This document shows, piece by piece, positions 36,511 through 44,691 of a stretch of DNA of 64,000 bases. Below the pieces are notes generated by a model, which worked only from the letters and a program-made list of their open reading frames with translations, ran no database searches and was not told the origin of the DNA. Position 1 is the stretch's first letter; every line of letters starts with the position of its first letter. Both the position numbers and the translations under genes were made by a program. The DNA comes from Erysipelotrichaceae bacterium (GTDB lineage: Bacteria > Bacillota_I > Bacilli_A > Erysipelotrichales > Erysipelotrichaceae): assembly GCA_029974225.1 (NCBI GenBank), contig JARKSP010000047.1:1-64000 (forward strand), given 5' to 3'.

Positions 36511-37260
36511 CTATTTTACAGCATCGATAATTGCCTTAAATGAATCAACTTTCAGTGAAGCTCCACCAATTAAAGCACCGTCAATATCCTTTTCTGCCAT
36601 ATAGGCAGCAATATTATCTGGCTTAACACTTCCGCCATACTGAATTCTTACGCTTTCAGCAGTTTCATCATCATACATCTTTCTGACCTGATCTCTGACG
36701 ATTGCGCAGGTATCCTGAGCAATTTCTTTAGTAGCGCTCTTACCGGTTCCAATAGCCCAGATTGGCTCATAGGCAATAACCATCTTAGCCACATCTTTAG
36801 CAGCTACTCCATCTAAACCAGCGGCAATCTGTCCTCTGACCCATTCTTCTGTTTTACCAGCTTCAAATGTTTCCAGTGATTCACCACAGCACATAATTGG
36901 CGTAATGCCAGCTTCAATTAATCTTTTGACTTTTTTGTTGACCGTTTCATCGGTGTCCTTAAACATTTCTCTTCTTTCTGAATGCCCAATGACACACCAT
37001 TTTAAGCCAATTTCTTCCAGCATAGGAACTGATACTTCTCCTGTATAAGCTCCGCTGTTTTCGAAATGGCAGTTTTGAGCGGCAACAATTAAATTCTTGG
37101 CATTTTTAATTGAACTTTCTAATGCCAGATATGAAGTTGCTACTCCAAAATCTGCACTGTCAACACCGTCAAGATAAGGATCTACTGCTGAAATGAAATC
37201 AACCGCTTCAGCAATAGTTTTGTTCATCTTCCAGTTTCCAACAATAATAGGCTTTCTCAT
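36511..37260 (-). CDS. tpiA: Triosephosphate isomerase
   Basis: Interconverts dihydroxyacetone phosphate and glyceraldehyde-3-phosphate in glycolysis. The 249-residue TIM barrel begins MRKPIIVGNWKMNKT (Lys of the active site), with catalytic His in CVIGHSERR (about residue 95) and Glu in AYEPIWAIGTG (about 167), and the phosphate loop IQYGGSVKPDN and LIGGASL. Directly downstream of pgk, 17 bases apart, in one unit. Confidence 0.97.
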   Translation of the reverse strand: MRKPIIVGNWKMNKTIAEAVDFISAVDPYLDGVDSADFGVATSYLALESSIKNAKNLIVAAQNCHFENSGAYTGEVSVPMLEEIGLKWCVIGHSERREMFKDTDETVNKKVKRLIEAGITPIMCCGESLETFEAGKTEEWVRGQIAAGLDGVAAKDVAKMVIAYEPIWAIGTGKSATKEIAQDTCAIVRDQVRKMYDDETAESVRIQYGGSVKPDNIAAYMAEKDIDGALIGGASLKVDSFKAIIDAVK

Positions 37261-37277
37261 TTTTTATCCCCCTTTAC

Positions 37278-38495
37278 TTATTTTTCATTAATGACATCAA
37301 CGCCTGGCAATCCATTACCTTCTAAGAATTCCAGTGAAGCTCCTCCACCGGTAGAAACATGACTTACCTTATCAGCGTAACCTAACTGTTTTATGGCAGC
37401 GGCACTATCACCGCCACCGATGATTGTTGTACCATCAGTTTTAGCTAAAGCTGCGGCAATAGCATTGGTTCCTTTAGCTAACTGAGGATTTTCAAAGACC
37501 CCCATAGGTCCATTCCAGACAACAGTTTTTGCTTTTTTAACTTCTTCAGCAAATAACTCAGCTGTTTTTTCACCGATATCCAGACCTTGCATATCCGCAG
37601 GAATTGCTTCTACAGCAACAGTTTTAATTTCAATTTCCGCATCAATTGGATTAGGGAAGCTGTCAGCGACAACAGTGTCGACAGGAAGCAATAATTTCTT
37701 TCCTAAATCTTCAGCCTTTTTAATCATTTCGCCACAGTATTCAACCTTTTCCAAATCAACCAGTGATTCGCCAACTTCCAGACCTTTAGCTTTCAAAAAG
37801 GTATAGGCCATACCGCCACCGATAATCAGGGTGTCACATTTTTCCAGCAGGTTGTCGATAACTTTCAGCTTGTCCGCAACTTTAGCCCCACCCAGGATAG
37901 CAACAAACGGTCTGACTGGATGTTCAACGGCATTGCCTAAGAATTCCAGTTCCTTTTCAATCAGAAAACCAACAGCGTTTGGCAGAACATCAGCAACTCC
38001 GACAGTTGAAGCATGAGCTCTGTGGACTGAGCCAAAGGCATCGGAAACATATACATCAGCCAGTGATGCCCAGTAAGCAGCTAAGTCAGCATCGTTTTTA
38101 CTTTCACCTTTTTCATAACGGGTATTCTGCATAACCACAACGTTACCTTCGGTCAGTTCATTGACTGCTGCCTCCAGTTTTTCACCTCTGGTAGCATCAA
38201 CAAAGGTTACCTTGGCATTTGGCAGATACTCCTGTAATCTTGCTGCCACCGGAGCCATATTGTTTTTAGCTTTGTCGCTTGCTGTTTTTTCAGGATCCTT
38301 ATGGTCAACTTTTCCCAGATGTGAGAATAAAATAACCTTGGCTCCCTTTTCTAATAAATAGTTAATTGTTGGTAAAGCAGCCACAATACGGTTGTCGTCT
38401 GTAATGACATCGCCCGAATGAGGTACATTAAAGTCAACTCTTACTAAGACCTTTTTACCTTTAACATCTAAATCTCTAACTGTACGTTTAGACAT
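37278..38495 (-). CDS. pgk: Phosphoglycerate kinase
   Basis: Makes ATP from 1,3-bisphosphoglycerate. The 405 residues hold RVDFNVP and SHLGKVD (N-terminal substrate site), [14 protein letters not shown]-type start, [10 protein letters not shown] (about 205), [11 protein letters not shown], and the nucleotide motif [13 protein letters not shown] with GGGDSAAA near the end. I start at the ATG at 38495, with AGGAGG 8 bases before it; an open frame extends 17 codons further but has no such site. First gene of the pgk-tpiA unit. Confidence 0.97.
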   Translation of the reverse strand: MSKRTVRDLDVKGKKVLVRVDFNVPHSGDVITDDNRIVAALPTINYLLEKGAKVILFSHLGKVDHKDPEKTASDKAKNNMAPVAARLQEYLPNAKVTFVDATRGEKLEAAVNELTEGNVVVMQNTRYEKGESKNDADLAAYWASLADVYVSDAFGSVHRAHASTVGVADVLPNAVGFLIEKELEFLGNAVEHPVRPFVAILGGAKVADKLKVIDNLLEKCDTLIIGGGMAYTFLKAKGLEVGESLVDLEKVEYCGEMIKKAEDLGKKLLLPVDTVVADSFPNPIDAEIEIKTVAVEAIPADMQGLDIGEKTAELFAEEVKKAKTVVWNGPMGVFENPQLAKGTNAIAAALAKTDGTTIIGGGDSAAAIKQLGYADKVSHVSTGGGASLEFLEGNGLPGVDVINEK

Positions 38496-38523
38496 ACCAA
38501 AACCTCCTCGTCCATACAATAAA

Positions 38524-38532
38524 ATTATAGCA
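38524..38532 (-). promoter_or_regulatory. Extended -10 promoter of pgk-tpiA
   Basis: TGC-TATAAT on the minus strand (TATAAT at 38524-38529), about 29 bases before the pgk ATG. The -35 region (TTCTAA, 17 bases further) is weak. Confidence 0.5.
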
Positions 38533-38569
38533 CTTTTAAGTTGCATTTAGAAATACTTTGTGAATCATT

Positions 38570-39595
38570 TTACATAATCTTTAAAAGTTCATCAATATCT
38601 TCTTTTTCAGTAGCCCAGCAGGTAGCTAAACGGATTACACTGTGCCTTGCATCGTATTTTTCCCAGAAAGAAACCACTACCTTTTTCTGCAGCTGTTTCA
38701 GCTTTTCATTATCGATAATAATAAAAATCTGATTGGTCATATTTTCCACAAAGAACCGGTAGCCTTTTTCTTTTAAGCCCTTTCTTAAATATGATGCCCT
38801 TTCCAGAGCCTGCCTGCTTATTTTCAAATACAGCTCATCAGTGAACAGAGCCTCAAACTGCACTCCCAAAAGTCGGCCTTTGGAAAGCAGGGCGCCATGT
38901 TTTTTTATCAAGGTGATAAAACAGTCTGGCACATTGCTTTTAGTAAAGACTACCGCCTCTCCACACAGGGCTCCGACTTTGGTAGCCCCAATATAGAAGA
39001 CATCACAGTTTTCAGCGATATCCTTTAAAGTCAGATCGCTGTCCTGAGCCATAAGCCCATAGCCTAATCTGGCTCCATCAATATATAAAGGTATCTGATA
39101 CTGCTTACAGACATTATGCAGAGAAGCCAGTTCATCTTTATAATATATTGTTCCATACTCACTGGGAAATGAAATATATACCATTCCTGGATAAACCATA
39201 TGCGGGTGATTTTCATCATTATAGAATGTTTCCAGATAATCTTTAACATCAGCACTGCTTATTTTGCCACCATTATGTCTGATAGGCAGAACCTTGTTGC
39301 CGGTAAACTCAATTGCTCCGGCTTCATGAGTGGCAATATGTCCGGTATGCGCTGATATTACACCCTGATGCTTCTGTAACAGGCTGTTGATAACCACCTG
39401 ATTGGTTTGAGTGCCGCCAGTCAAAAAGAAAATTTCCGCCTTTTCATTTCCGATGGCTTCTCTTATTTTCTCTTTAGCTCGAATACAGAAGATGTCCTCG
39501 CCATAACCTGCAGCTGCCACCATACTAGTTTCTGTTAAATGTTTTAACACCTCTGGATGAGCACCATAGCTGTAATCATTAGAAAAATACAACAT
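38570..39595 (-). CDS. Low-specificity threonine aldolase family protein
   Basis: PLP enzyme that splits threonine or allo-threonine into glycine and acetaldehyde, or a close beta-eliminating relative. The 341 residues start with FSNDYSYGAHPEV and AGYGEDIF, contain FLTGGTQTNQ, HIATHEAGAIEF and the dyad YIDGARLGYGL (about residue 163), then the cofactor lysine in YIGATKVGALCGEAVVF (about 195). I use the ATG at 39595 with AGAGGTG 6 bases upstream. Glycine made here could feed the one-carbon folate operon that starts divergently at 39710. Confidence 0.88.
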   Translation of the reverse strand: MLYFSNDYSYGAHPEVLKHLTETSMVAAAGYGEDIFCIRAKEKIREAIGNEKAEIFFLTGGTQTNQVVINSLLQKHQGVISAHTGHIATHEAGAIEFTGNKVLPIRHNGGKISSADVKDYLETFYNDENHPHMVYPGMVYISFPSEYGTIYYKDELASLHNVCKQYQIPLYIDGARLGYGLMAQDSDLTLKDIAENCDVFYIGATKVGALCGEAVVFTKSNVPDCFITLIKKHGALLSKGRLLGVQFEALFTDELYLKISRQALERASYLRKGLKEKGYRFFVENMTNQIFIIIDNEKLKQLQKKVVVSFWEKYDARHSVIRLATCWATEKEDIDELLKIM

Positions 39596-39643
39596 CTTAA
39601 TCACCTCTTTATATTAATATCTATCTTACTATTTTTCTTGATA

Positions 39644-39672
39644 TTTTCAAATAGTCGAAAAAACATTATAAT
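39644..39672 (+). promoter_or_regulatory. Promoter of the folate operon
   Basis: TTTTCA (39644-39649), 17-base spacer, TATAAT (39667-39672), 37 bases before the fhs ATG. No THF riboswitch-like structure is seen in the leader. Confidence 0.6.
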
Positions 39673-39709
39673 AGATGCGAGACCAGATTAAACAAGGGAG
39701 GAATTAATA

Positions 39710-41380
39710 ATGTTAACCGATATTCAGATAGCCCAAAGCTGCCAGAAGAAGCATATTTTAGAAGTTGCCAGAAAGATAGATATCGATGAAAAATACATTG
39801 AACAGTATGGTAACTATAAAGCCAAAATAGATTATTGTTTACTGGAAGATTTAAAAGATAGACAGGATGGCAGACTGATACTGGTTACCGCTATCAACCC
39901 TACTTCAGCCGGAGAAGGAAAAACCACTACCACTGTCGGGCTGGCTGATGCACTGATGAAATTAGGTAAAAAGACTATTGTTGCCTTAAGAGAACCTTCT
40001 CTAGGCCCGGTCTTTGGCATTAAAGGAGGTGCTGCCGGAGGCGGCTATGCTCAGGTTGTTCCCATGGAAGATATTAACCTGCACTTTACCGGAGACTTTC
40101 ATGCCGTATCAGCAGCTAATAATCTGCTGGCTGCAATGATTGACAATCACATTCAGCAGGGCAACAGTCTAAAAATCGATCCACGAAGAATCAGCTGGAA
40201 AAGAGCTGTCGATATGAACGATCGTCAGCTGCGGTCCATCGTCTGCGGTTTAGGCAGCAGAAGTGATGGCACTCCCAGACAGGATGGCTTTGATATCACT
40301 GTCGCCAGTGAAGTTATGGCTATCCTGTGCCTAAGTAAAAACATCAGTGATTTGAAACAGCGACTGGGAAATATTACTATCGGTTATACCTATGACAATA
40401 CTCCGGTTAAAGCGGCAGAACTTAAAGCTCAGGGGGCGATGGCTGCTCTATTAAAAGATGCCTTAAAGCCTAATCTGGTTCAGACACTGGAGGCTACCCC
40501 GGCCTTTATTCACGGCGGACCCTTTGCCAATATCGCCCATGGCTGCAATAGTGTCATCGCCACAAAACTAGCTTTGAAACTGGCTGATTATACCGTCACA
40601 GAAGCTGGTTTCGGTGCTGATCTGGGAGCAGAAAAATTTCTGGATATCAAATGCCGTATCGCCAGTCTGAAACCTGATGCCATTGTCATTGTAGCTACCT
40701 GCCGAGCTTTAAAAAATCATGGCGGCATTCCTAAAAATGATTTAAACAGGGAAGATCTGACGGCTTTAGAAAAAGGTCTGCCCAATCTTTTACAGCATAT
40801 TGACAATATTAAGAATGTCTTTAAAATGCCGGTAGTGGTCGCTATTAACAGATTCCCTGATGACAGTGCCGCTGAACTGCAGCTGATTGCAGAAAAATGT
40901 CGCAGTCTGAATGTCAGTGTCGCTTTAAGTGAAGTCTTCTCATCCGGTTCTGCCGGCGGCATCAGTCTGGCAAAAGAAGTAATTAAACTGACGGAAACCG
41001 CTAGCCAGTTTGAGTTCGCCTATGATCTGAATGATTCAATTTATGACAAATTGAACAAAATAGCCACCAGAATCTACCATGCCGACAGAGTGGAACTTAC
41101 CGCTAATGCCTTAAAACAGCTCAGCCAGCTTGAAGCACTTGGTTTTTCCAGCCTTCCTATCTGCATGGCTAAAACTCAGTATTCATTTTCTGATGATCCG
41201 CTCAAACTGGCAGCTCCTAAAAATTTCACCATTACTGTCAGAGAACTGAAAGTATCATCAGGAGCCGGTTTTATCGTTGCCCTGACTGGCGATATTATGA
41301 CAATGCCGGGACTGCCAAAAGTTCCGGCGGCTGAAAATATTGATGTTGATGACGATGGTCTGATTACCGGATTATTCTAG
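39710..41380 (+). CDS. fhs: Formate-tetrahydrofolate ligase
   Basis: ATP-dependent enzyme forming 10-formyl-THF from formate. The 556-residue protein has the P-loop-like [16 protein letters not shown] (about residues 65-80), [23 protein letters not shown] in two adjoining halves (about 94-116), FTGDFHA and the later [13 protein letters not shown] region; length matches (about 555). GGGAGG lies 7 bases before the ATG. First of four folate genes on the plus strand. Confidence 0.97.
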   Translation: MLTDIQIAQSCQKKHILEVARKIDIDEKYIEQYGNYKAKIDYCLLEDLKDRQDGRLILVTAINPTSAGEGKTTTTVGLADALMKLGKKTIVALREPSLGPVFGIKGGAAGGGYAQVVPMEDINLHFTGDFHAVSAANNLLAAMIDNHIQQGNSLKIDPRRISWKRAVDMNDRQLRSIVCGLGSRSDGTPRQDGFDITVASEVMAILCLSKNISDLKQRLGNITIGYTYDNTPVKAAELKAQGAMAALLKDALKPNLVQTLEATPAFIHGGPFANIAHGCNSVIATKLALKLADYTVTEAGFGADLGAEKFLDIKCRIASLKPDAIVIVATCRALKNHGGIPKNDLNREDLTALEKGLPNLLQHIDNIKNVFKMPVVVAINRFPDDSAAELQLIAEKCRSLNVSVALSEVFSSGSAGGISLAKEVIKLTETASQFEFAYDLNDSIYDKLNKIATRIYHADRVELTANALKQLSQLEALGFSSLPICMAKTQYSFSDDPLKLAAPKNFTITVRELKVSSGAGFIVALTGDIMTMPGLPKVPAAENIDVDDDGLITGLF

Positions 41381-41393
41381 AAGGAAAAAAATT

Positions 41394-42005
41394 ATGTATA
41401 AAAATACTCTTGAACAGTTCACTATCGCTTTATCCAGCAAAGCCCCTGTCCCTGGCGGAGGTGGAGTGTGTGCTCTTGTTGGTGCTCTGGCCTCTTCCCT
41501 GGGAAGCATGGTTGCCTCTTTAACTATCGGAAAAAAGAGATATCTGACTGTCGAAGAAGAAATAAAACAGTTAAAACAGCAGTCTGAAGCATTAAGAATT
41601 AAACTTCTGGAGGATATCAATCTGGATGCTGAAAGCTTTCTGCCTCTTTCAAAGGCTTACACACTGGACAAAAATGATCCTGGCAGAGATGAGATAATGG
41701 AAAACTGCCTGATTTTAGCCAGTGAAGGACCGCTGACTATCCTAAAAGATATCTGCCAGGTCATTGAGCTGTTAGAACGATATGGACAGATTGGTTCTAA
41801 ATTAGCCGTTTCCGATGCTGCAACCGCGGCTATGCTGGCTTACGGAGCTTTATATGGCTGCAGTATCAATGTAAAAGTTAACACCAGACTGCTGAAAGAC
41901 AGAGAGTTTGCGGACAGAAGAAACAGAGAAGTCGATGAACTGGTGGAAAAATACACTAAAAAAGCTCAAACGATTTTCAATGATATTAACAGGGAGATGA
42001 TTTAA
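41394..42005 (+). CDS. fchA: Methenyltetrahydrofolate cyclohydrolase / cyclodeaminase family (FchA)
   Basis: A 203-residue protein of the FTCD C-terminal (cyclodeaminase) family, which as the single-domain FchA hydrolyses 5,10-methenyl-THF to 10-formyl-THF in clostridia. The motif KAPVPGGGGVCALVGALASSLGSM is split over residues 16-39, with the conserved Asp in VSDAATAAMLAYGAL later. It begins 13 bases after fhs and its stop overlaps the folD ATG by one base (TAATG). Its role is argued from its place between fhs and folD, where the FolD protein appears to lack cyclohydrolase function. Confidence 0.88.
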   Translation: MYKNTLEQFTIALSSKAPVPGGGGVCALVGALASSLGSMVASLTIGKKRYLTVEEEIKQLKQQSEALRIKLLEDINLDAESFLPLSKAYTLDKNDPGRDEIMENCLILASEGPLTILKDICQVIELLERYGQIGSKLAVSDAATAAMLAYGALYGCSINVKVNTRLLKDREFADRRNREVDELVEKYTKKAQTIFNDINREMI

Positions 42006-42856
42006 TGGCTAACATTTTATACGGAAAAGCAGTCAGTGACAGCATCAGTGCAAGAACCAGAAAGATTGTTGAAACAGTAAAAGAACAGGGCCGGGAAGTA
42101 GGTCTGGCTATCATCAGAGTTGGAGAGAATGCGGATGATATTTCCTATGAAAAGGCAGCCGTCAGAAGGTGCCAGCAGTTAGACATCAAGGTGAAAACCA
42201 TAAATTTAGATAAAAACGTATCGTATGATGATTTTTACAGAATATTAGATTCAGTAAATAATGATGCTGATATCGATGGTATTTTAATGATGCGTCCTCT
42301 GCCAGAGAATCTGGCCAATGAAAAAGCCAGAAACTATCTGTGCCCGGCTAAAGATATTGATGGCGGCAGTGATGCGGCCCTGTCTTCTCTGTTTTGTGGC
42401 ACCGGTACTGGATTTGCACCCTGCACCGCTCAGGCAGTCATTGAAATGTTAAAATTCTACAACATTCCTTTAGTCGGTAAAAAAGCTGTCGTTATCGGCA
42501 GAAGTTTAGTGGTCGGAAAACCGGTCAGTATGTTGCTGCTGAATGAAAACTGTACCGTTACTATCTGCCACTCTAAAAGTGAAAATATTCCCAGCCTGAC
42601 CAGAGAAGCAGATATCGTTGTAGCCTGCAGCGGGCAGATGGAATCATTAAACAGAGACTACTTCAAAGCCGGTCAGACGGTCATTGATGTAGGCATCATT
42701 TATAATGAAAAAAAAGGAAAACTGTGTGGTGATGTTCTGTTTGAAGAAGTCGTGGATGTTGTGGAAAACATTTCACCAGTACCTAAAGGAGTAGGTTCGG
42801 TTACTATCGCGGTACTGCTAAACAACCTGGCTATTTCCGCAGCCCGAAAGTTATGA
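42005..42856 (+). CDS. folD: Methylene-THF dehydrogenase (FolD family), cyclohydrolase lysine absent
   Basis: Oxidises 5,10-methylene-THF to methenyl-THF with NAD(P)+. The 283 residues have the FolD signature regions DIDGILMMRPLP, KDIDG and PCTAQAVIEML, and the Rossmann part VVIGRSLVVGKPVSMLLL. The standard YVxxK motif, whose lysine is required for the cyclohydrolase step, reads Tyr48-Glu-Lys-Ala-Ala52 here: the lysine position is Ala52. Such SYEK-type FolDs are known from clostridia. With FchA alongside, this FolD is probably dehydrogenase only. Confidence 0.92.
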   Translation: MANILYGKAVSDSISARTRKIVETVKEQGREVGLAIIRVGENADDISYEKAAVRRCQQLDIKVKTINLDKNVSYDDFYRILDSVNNDADIDGILMMRPLPENLANEKARNYLCPAKDIDGGSDAALSSLFCGTGTGFAPCTAQAVIEMLKFYNIPLVGKKAVVIGRSLVVGKPVSMLLLNENCTVTICHSKSENIPSLTREADIVVACSGQMESLNRDYFKAGQTVIDVGIIYNEKKGKLCGDVLFEEVVDVVENISPVPKGVGSVTIAVLLNNLAISAARKL

Positions 42857-42884
42857 TATTATATGTACATCATAAGGGAGAACT

Positions 42885-43406
42885 ATGACAACTAAACGCC
42901 TGACTACAATATCAATGTTAATAGCGATGAAGGTGATTCTATCAATATTGACACCGGTAAAACTATTAAACTTCAAATTTACCTTTGAAGCTTTTCCTGT
43001 TCTGGCAGCCGGTTTACTGTTTGGCGGATTTGAAGGGTTTATGGTTGGTTTTATCGGCAGTTTTTTGTATCAGCTGCTGTTTTCCGGATATGGCTTTACA
43101 GCTACCACCATCCTATGGATCTTGCCTCATGCCATCAGCGGTCTGGCAGTAGGTTATATCGCGGAAAAGAAAAAAAATAATCTAAGCTTTGTAACAATCT
43201 CGCTTATTGCCATCTTCTCTGCTCTGCTGGTTACCAGTTTAAATACTGTAGCCTTATTCATAGATGCCAAAGTATATGGCTACTACTCCAAAGCCCTGGT
43301 ATTCGGCTCAATTCCCTTAAAGATCATAAGCGGTATAATATTAGCGATTATCTATGCTACAGTACTGCCAAAGACAATCGAACTTATTAAGAAAATTGCC
43401 AAATAA
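42885..43406 (+). CDS. folT: Folate-type ECF transporter S component (FolT-like)
   Basis: Substrate-binding membrane subunit of an energy-coupling-factor transporter, 173 residues and about six helices. The N-terminal RLTTISMLIAMKVILS and the FTFEAFPVLAAGLLFGGFEG segment are typical of S components of the FolT group; GFIGSFLYQLLFSGYGFTATTILWIL is the central region. Folate as ligand is inferred from the operon. The ECF ATPases and T subunit are not in the window, as usual for group II systems. Confidence 0.85.
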   Translation: MTTKRLTTISMLIAMKVILSILTPVKLLNFKFTFEAFPVLAAGLLFGGFEGFMVGFIGSFLYQLLFSGYGFTATTILWILPHAISGLAVGYIAEKKKNNLSFVTISLIAIFSALLVTSLNTVALFIDAKVYGYYSKALVFGSIPLKIISGIILAIIYATVLPKTIELIKKIAK

Positions 43407-43433
43407 GCCTGCAGAAGATTGAATCGGAAAATT

Positions 43434-43462
43434 AAAGGATAGTTGTTTCAACTACCCTTTTT
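43434..43462 (+). terminator. Terminator of the folate operon
   Basis: AAAGGATAGTTG/CAACTACCCTTT stem with one A-C mismatch, loop TTT, followed by TTTTT; 27 bases after the folT stop. Confidence 0.75.
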
Positions 43463-43522
43463 AATTGTTGGAGGAACTGAAATTAATCCTGGTTTTGCTA
43501 ATTATAAAGGGAGGTAATATAA

Positions 43523-43603
43523 ATGCACAACCGGCCACCATCAGAATACGGAACTTTAAATTGGCAAAACAAAGAGAAGTTCTTTATAAGGAAAATGACA
43601 TAA
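43523..43603 (+). CDS. Possible micro-ORF, 26 codons
   Basis: ATG at 43523 sits 8 bases after a perfect GGGAGG, a spacing as good as any real gene nearby. The product would be 26 residues, MHNRPPSEYG then TLNWQNKEKFFIRKMT. No family recognised and no promoter that stands out. It may be the truncated head of a lost gene. Kept as tentative. Confidence 0.25.
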   Translation: MHNRPPSEYGTLNWQNKEKFFIRKMT

Positions 43604-43707
43604 TCAGAGTGTCAGATAAAATCGCATAAATCAAAAATCTTCAAAGAATATAAACAGTTTACAAATATTAAAACAACAGTGTTTGTGATTTATTTCTGTT
43701 AATAAAT

Positions 43708-43730
43708 AAAGTTAGGGTTATCCTAACTTT
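43708..43730 (-). terminator. Terminator overlapping the nucleoside hydrolase stop codon
   Basis: AAAGTTAGG/CCTAACTTT stem (43708-43716 with 43722-43730), loop of five. The TAG stop (43723-43725) lies in the stem. On the minus strand it runs into TTTATTTATT. Confidence 0.75.
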
Positions 43731-44691
43731 TATTTAACCTGCGATATTTTTCAATTACTTTTTCATCATAATTGATAGCAAGATAAGCTTCTTTCATCTT
43801 GCAGCCATCCACTTCTTCATGAACATAAATATTGGTATCAGCGAACTCTCTGCTCATCTTTCCGCGTTTCGCACCTTCATAATCAACACTTATTCTGACC
43901 GGTCTAACCTCATCAAACAGTTCTGGATTTAACATATACATTGCCGCTACCAGATCATGTAAAACACAGAAGGTCTTGCCTATTGCCTGATAGGTTTTAA
44001 CCAGATAATGCTTTTCAAAAATATCAGCTACCAGATTACCCCAGCGACCACCTTCATATCTTAGAAAAGTAAATTCATTAACATCAAAGTAAACCTTCAT
44101 AGTCACATCCAGCGGGAACATATGGAACACCACTTTATTTTCATTTAGGGCACTCATCACAATATCCAAAGCCTTTAAATCAAAATAATAGTTGAACTCA
44201 CAGTATGGCGTAATGTTACCCCTTGAAAATGTTCCCCCCATTGAATAGACAGCTTTGACATTTTCAAAAGCCTGAGGATTCTTCAGAATTAAGGCCGCCA
44301 GATTTGACAGCGGGCCTAAAGCCAGAATTTCAATTTCACCAGGATATTTAAGCAGCATTTCTTCCATAAAATCAATCGCATTAATATCGCTTAGATTGGT
44401 GGTTGTATAAGGGATCTCGACATCACCAAAACCATTTTTACCATGAAAGAAACTGGATTTGATACTTGGATCGATCGATAAAGGCGCCACTCCCTTATAA
44501 ACCCTGACATCCTTTTTAAAGAAATCCACTAAACGCAAGGCATTTTTGTAGGTGTACTCCAGAGGTCTGTTTCCGCCAACACAGCTAATGCCCAATACTT
44601 CGATATCTTCTTTCAATAATAAGGCATTAATAGCTAAGGCATCATCAACCCCAGGATCACAGTCAATAATTACTTTTCTTTTTTTATCCAT
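43723..44691 (-). CDS. Inosine-uridine preferring nucleoside hydrolase
   Basis: Cleaves ribonucleosides into base and ribose for purine/pyrimidine salvage. The 322-residue protein has the family's calcium-binding signature IIDCDPGVDDALAI at residues 8-21, plus PLSNLAAL and the conserved His near CVLHDLVAAMYMLNP. The start overlaps the end of mnmG by 8 bases, so it is probably translated from the mnmG transcript. Substrate range cannot be read from the sequence. With the adenosine deaminase at 11321 it points to active nucleoside salvage. Confidence 0.93.
   Translation of the reverse strand: MDKKRKVIIDCDPGVDDALAINALLLKEDIEVLGISCVGGNRPLEYTYKNALRLVDFFKKDVRVYKGVAPLSIDPSIKSSFFHGKNGFGDVEIPYTTTNLSDINAIDFMEEMLLKYPGEIEILALGPLSNLAALILKNPQAFENVKAVYSMGGTFSRGNITPYCEFNYYFDLKALDIVMSALNENKVVFHMFPLDVTMKVYFDVNEFTFLRYEGGRWGNLVADIFEKHYLVKTYQAIGKTFCVLHDLVAAMYMLNPELFDEVRPVRISVDYEGAKRGKMSREFADTNIYVHEEVDGCKMKEAYLAINYDEKVIEKYRRLNKS

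Larger units (their letters stand above)
43407..43722 (+). other. 316-base stretch without a convincing gene
   Basis: The longest gap in the window. It holds the folate-operon terminator (43434-43462), a strong ribosome site GGGAGG at 43509-43514 leading into a 26-codon frame, AT-rich sequence, and a hairpin that ends the converging nucleoside hydrolase gene. In another frame a stop-free run of about 55 codons (about 43466-43629) reads LLEELKLILVLLIIKGG then NAQPATIRIRNFKLAKQ, possibly a gene remnant. I recognise no family in either. Confidence 0.6.

Noticed and set aside
39605-39709. THF riboswitch ahead of the folate operon
   Set aside because: The leader after the promoter is about 30 bases and shows none of the conserved pairing; a riboswitch is not supported here or before folT.
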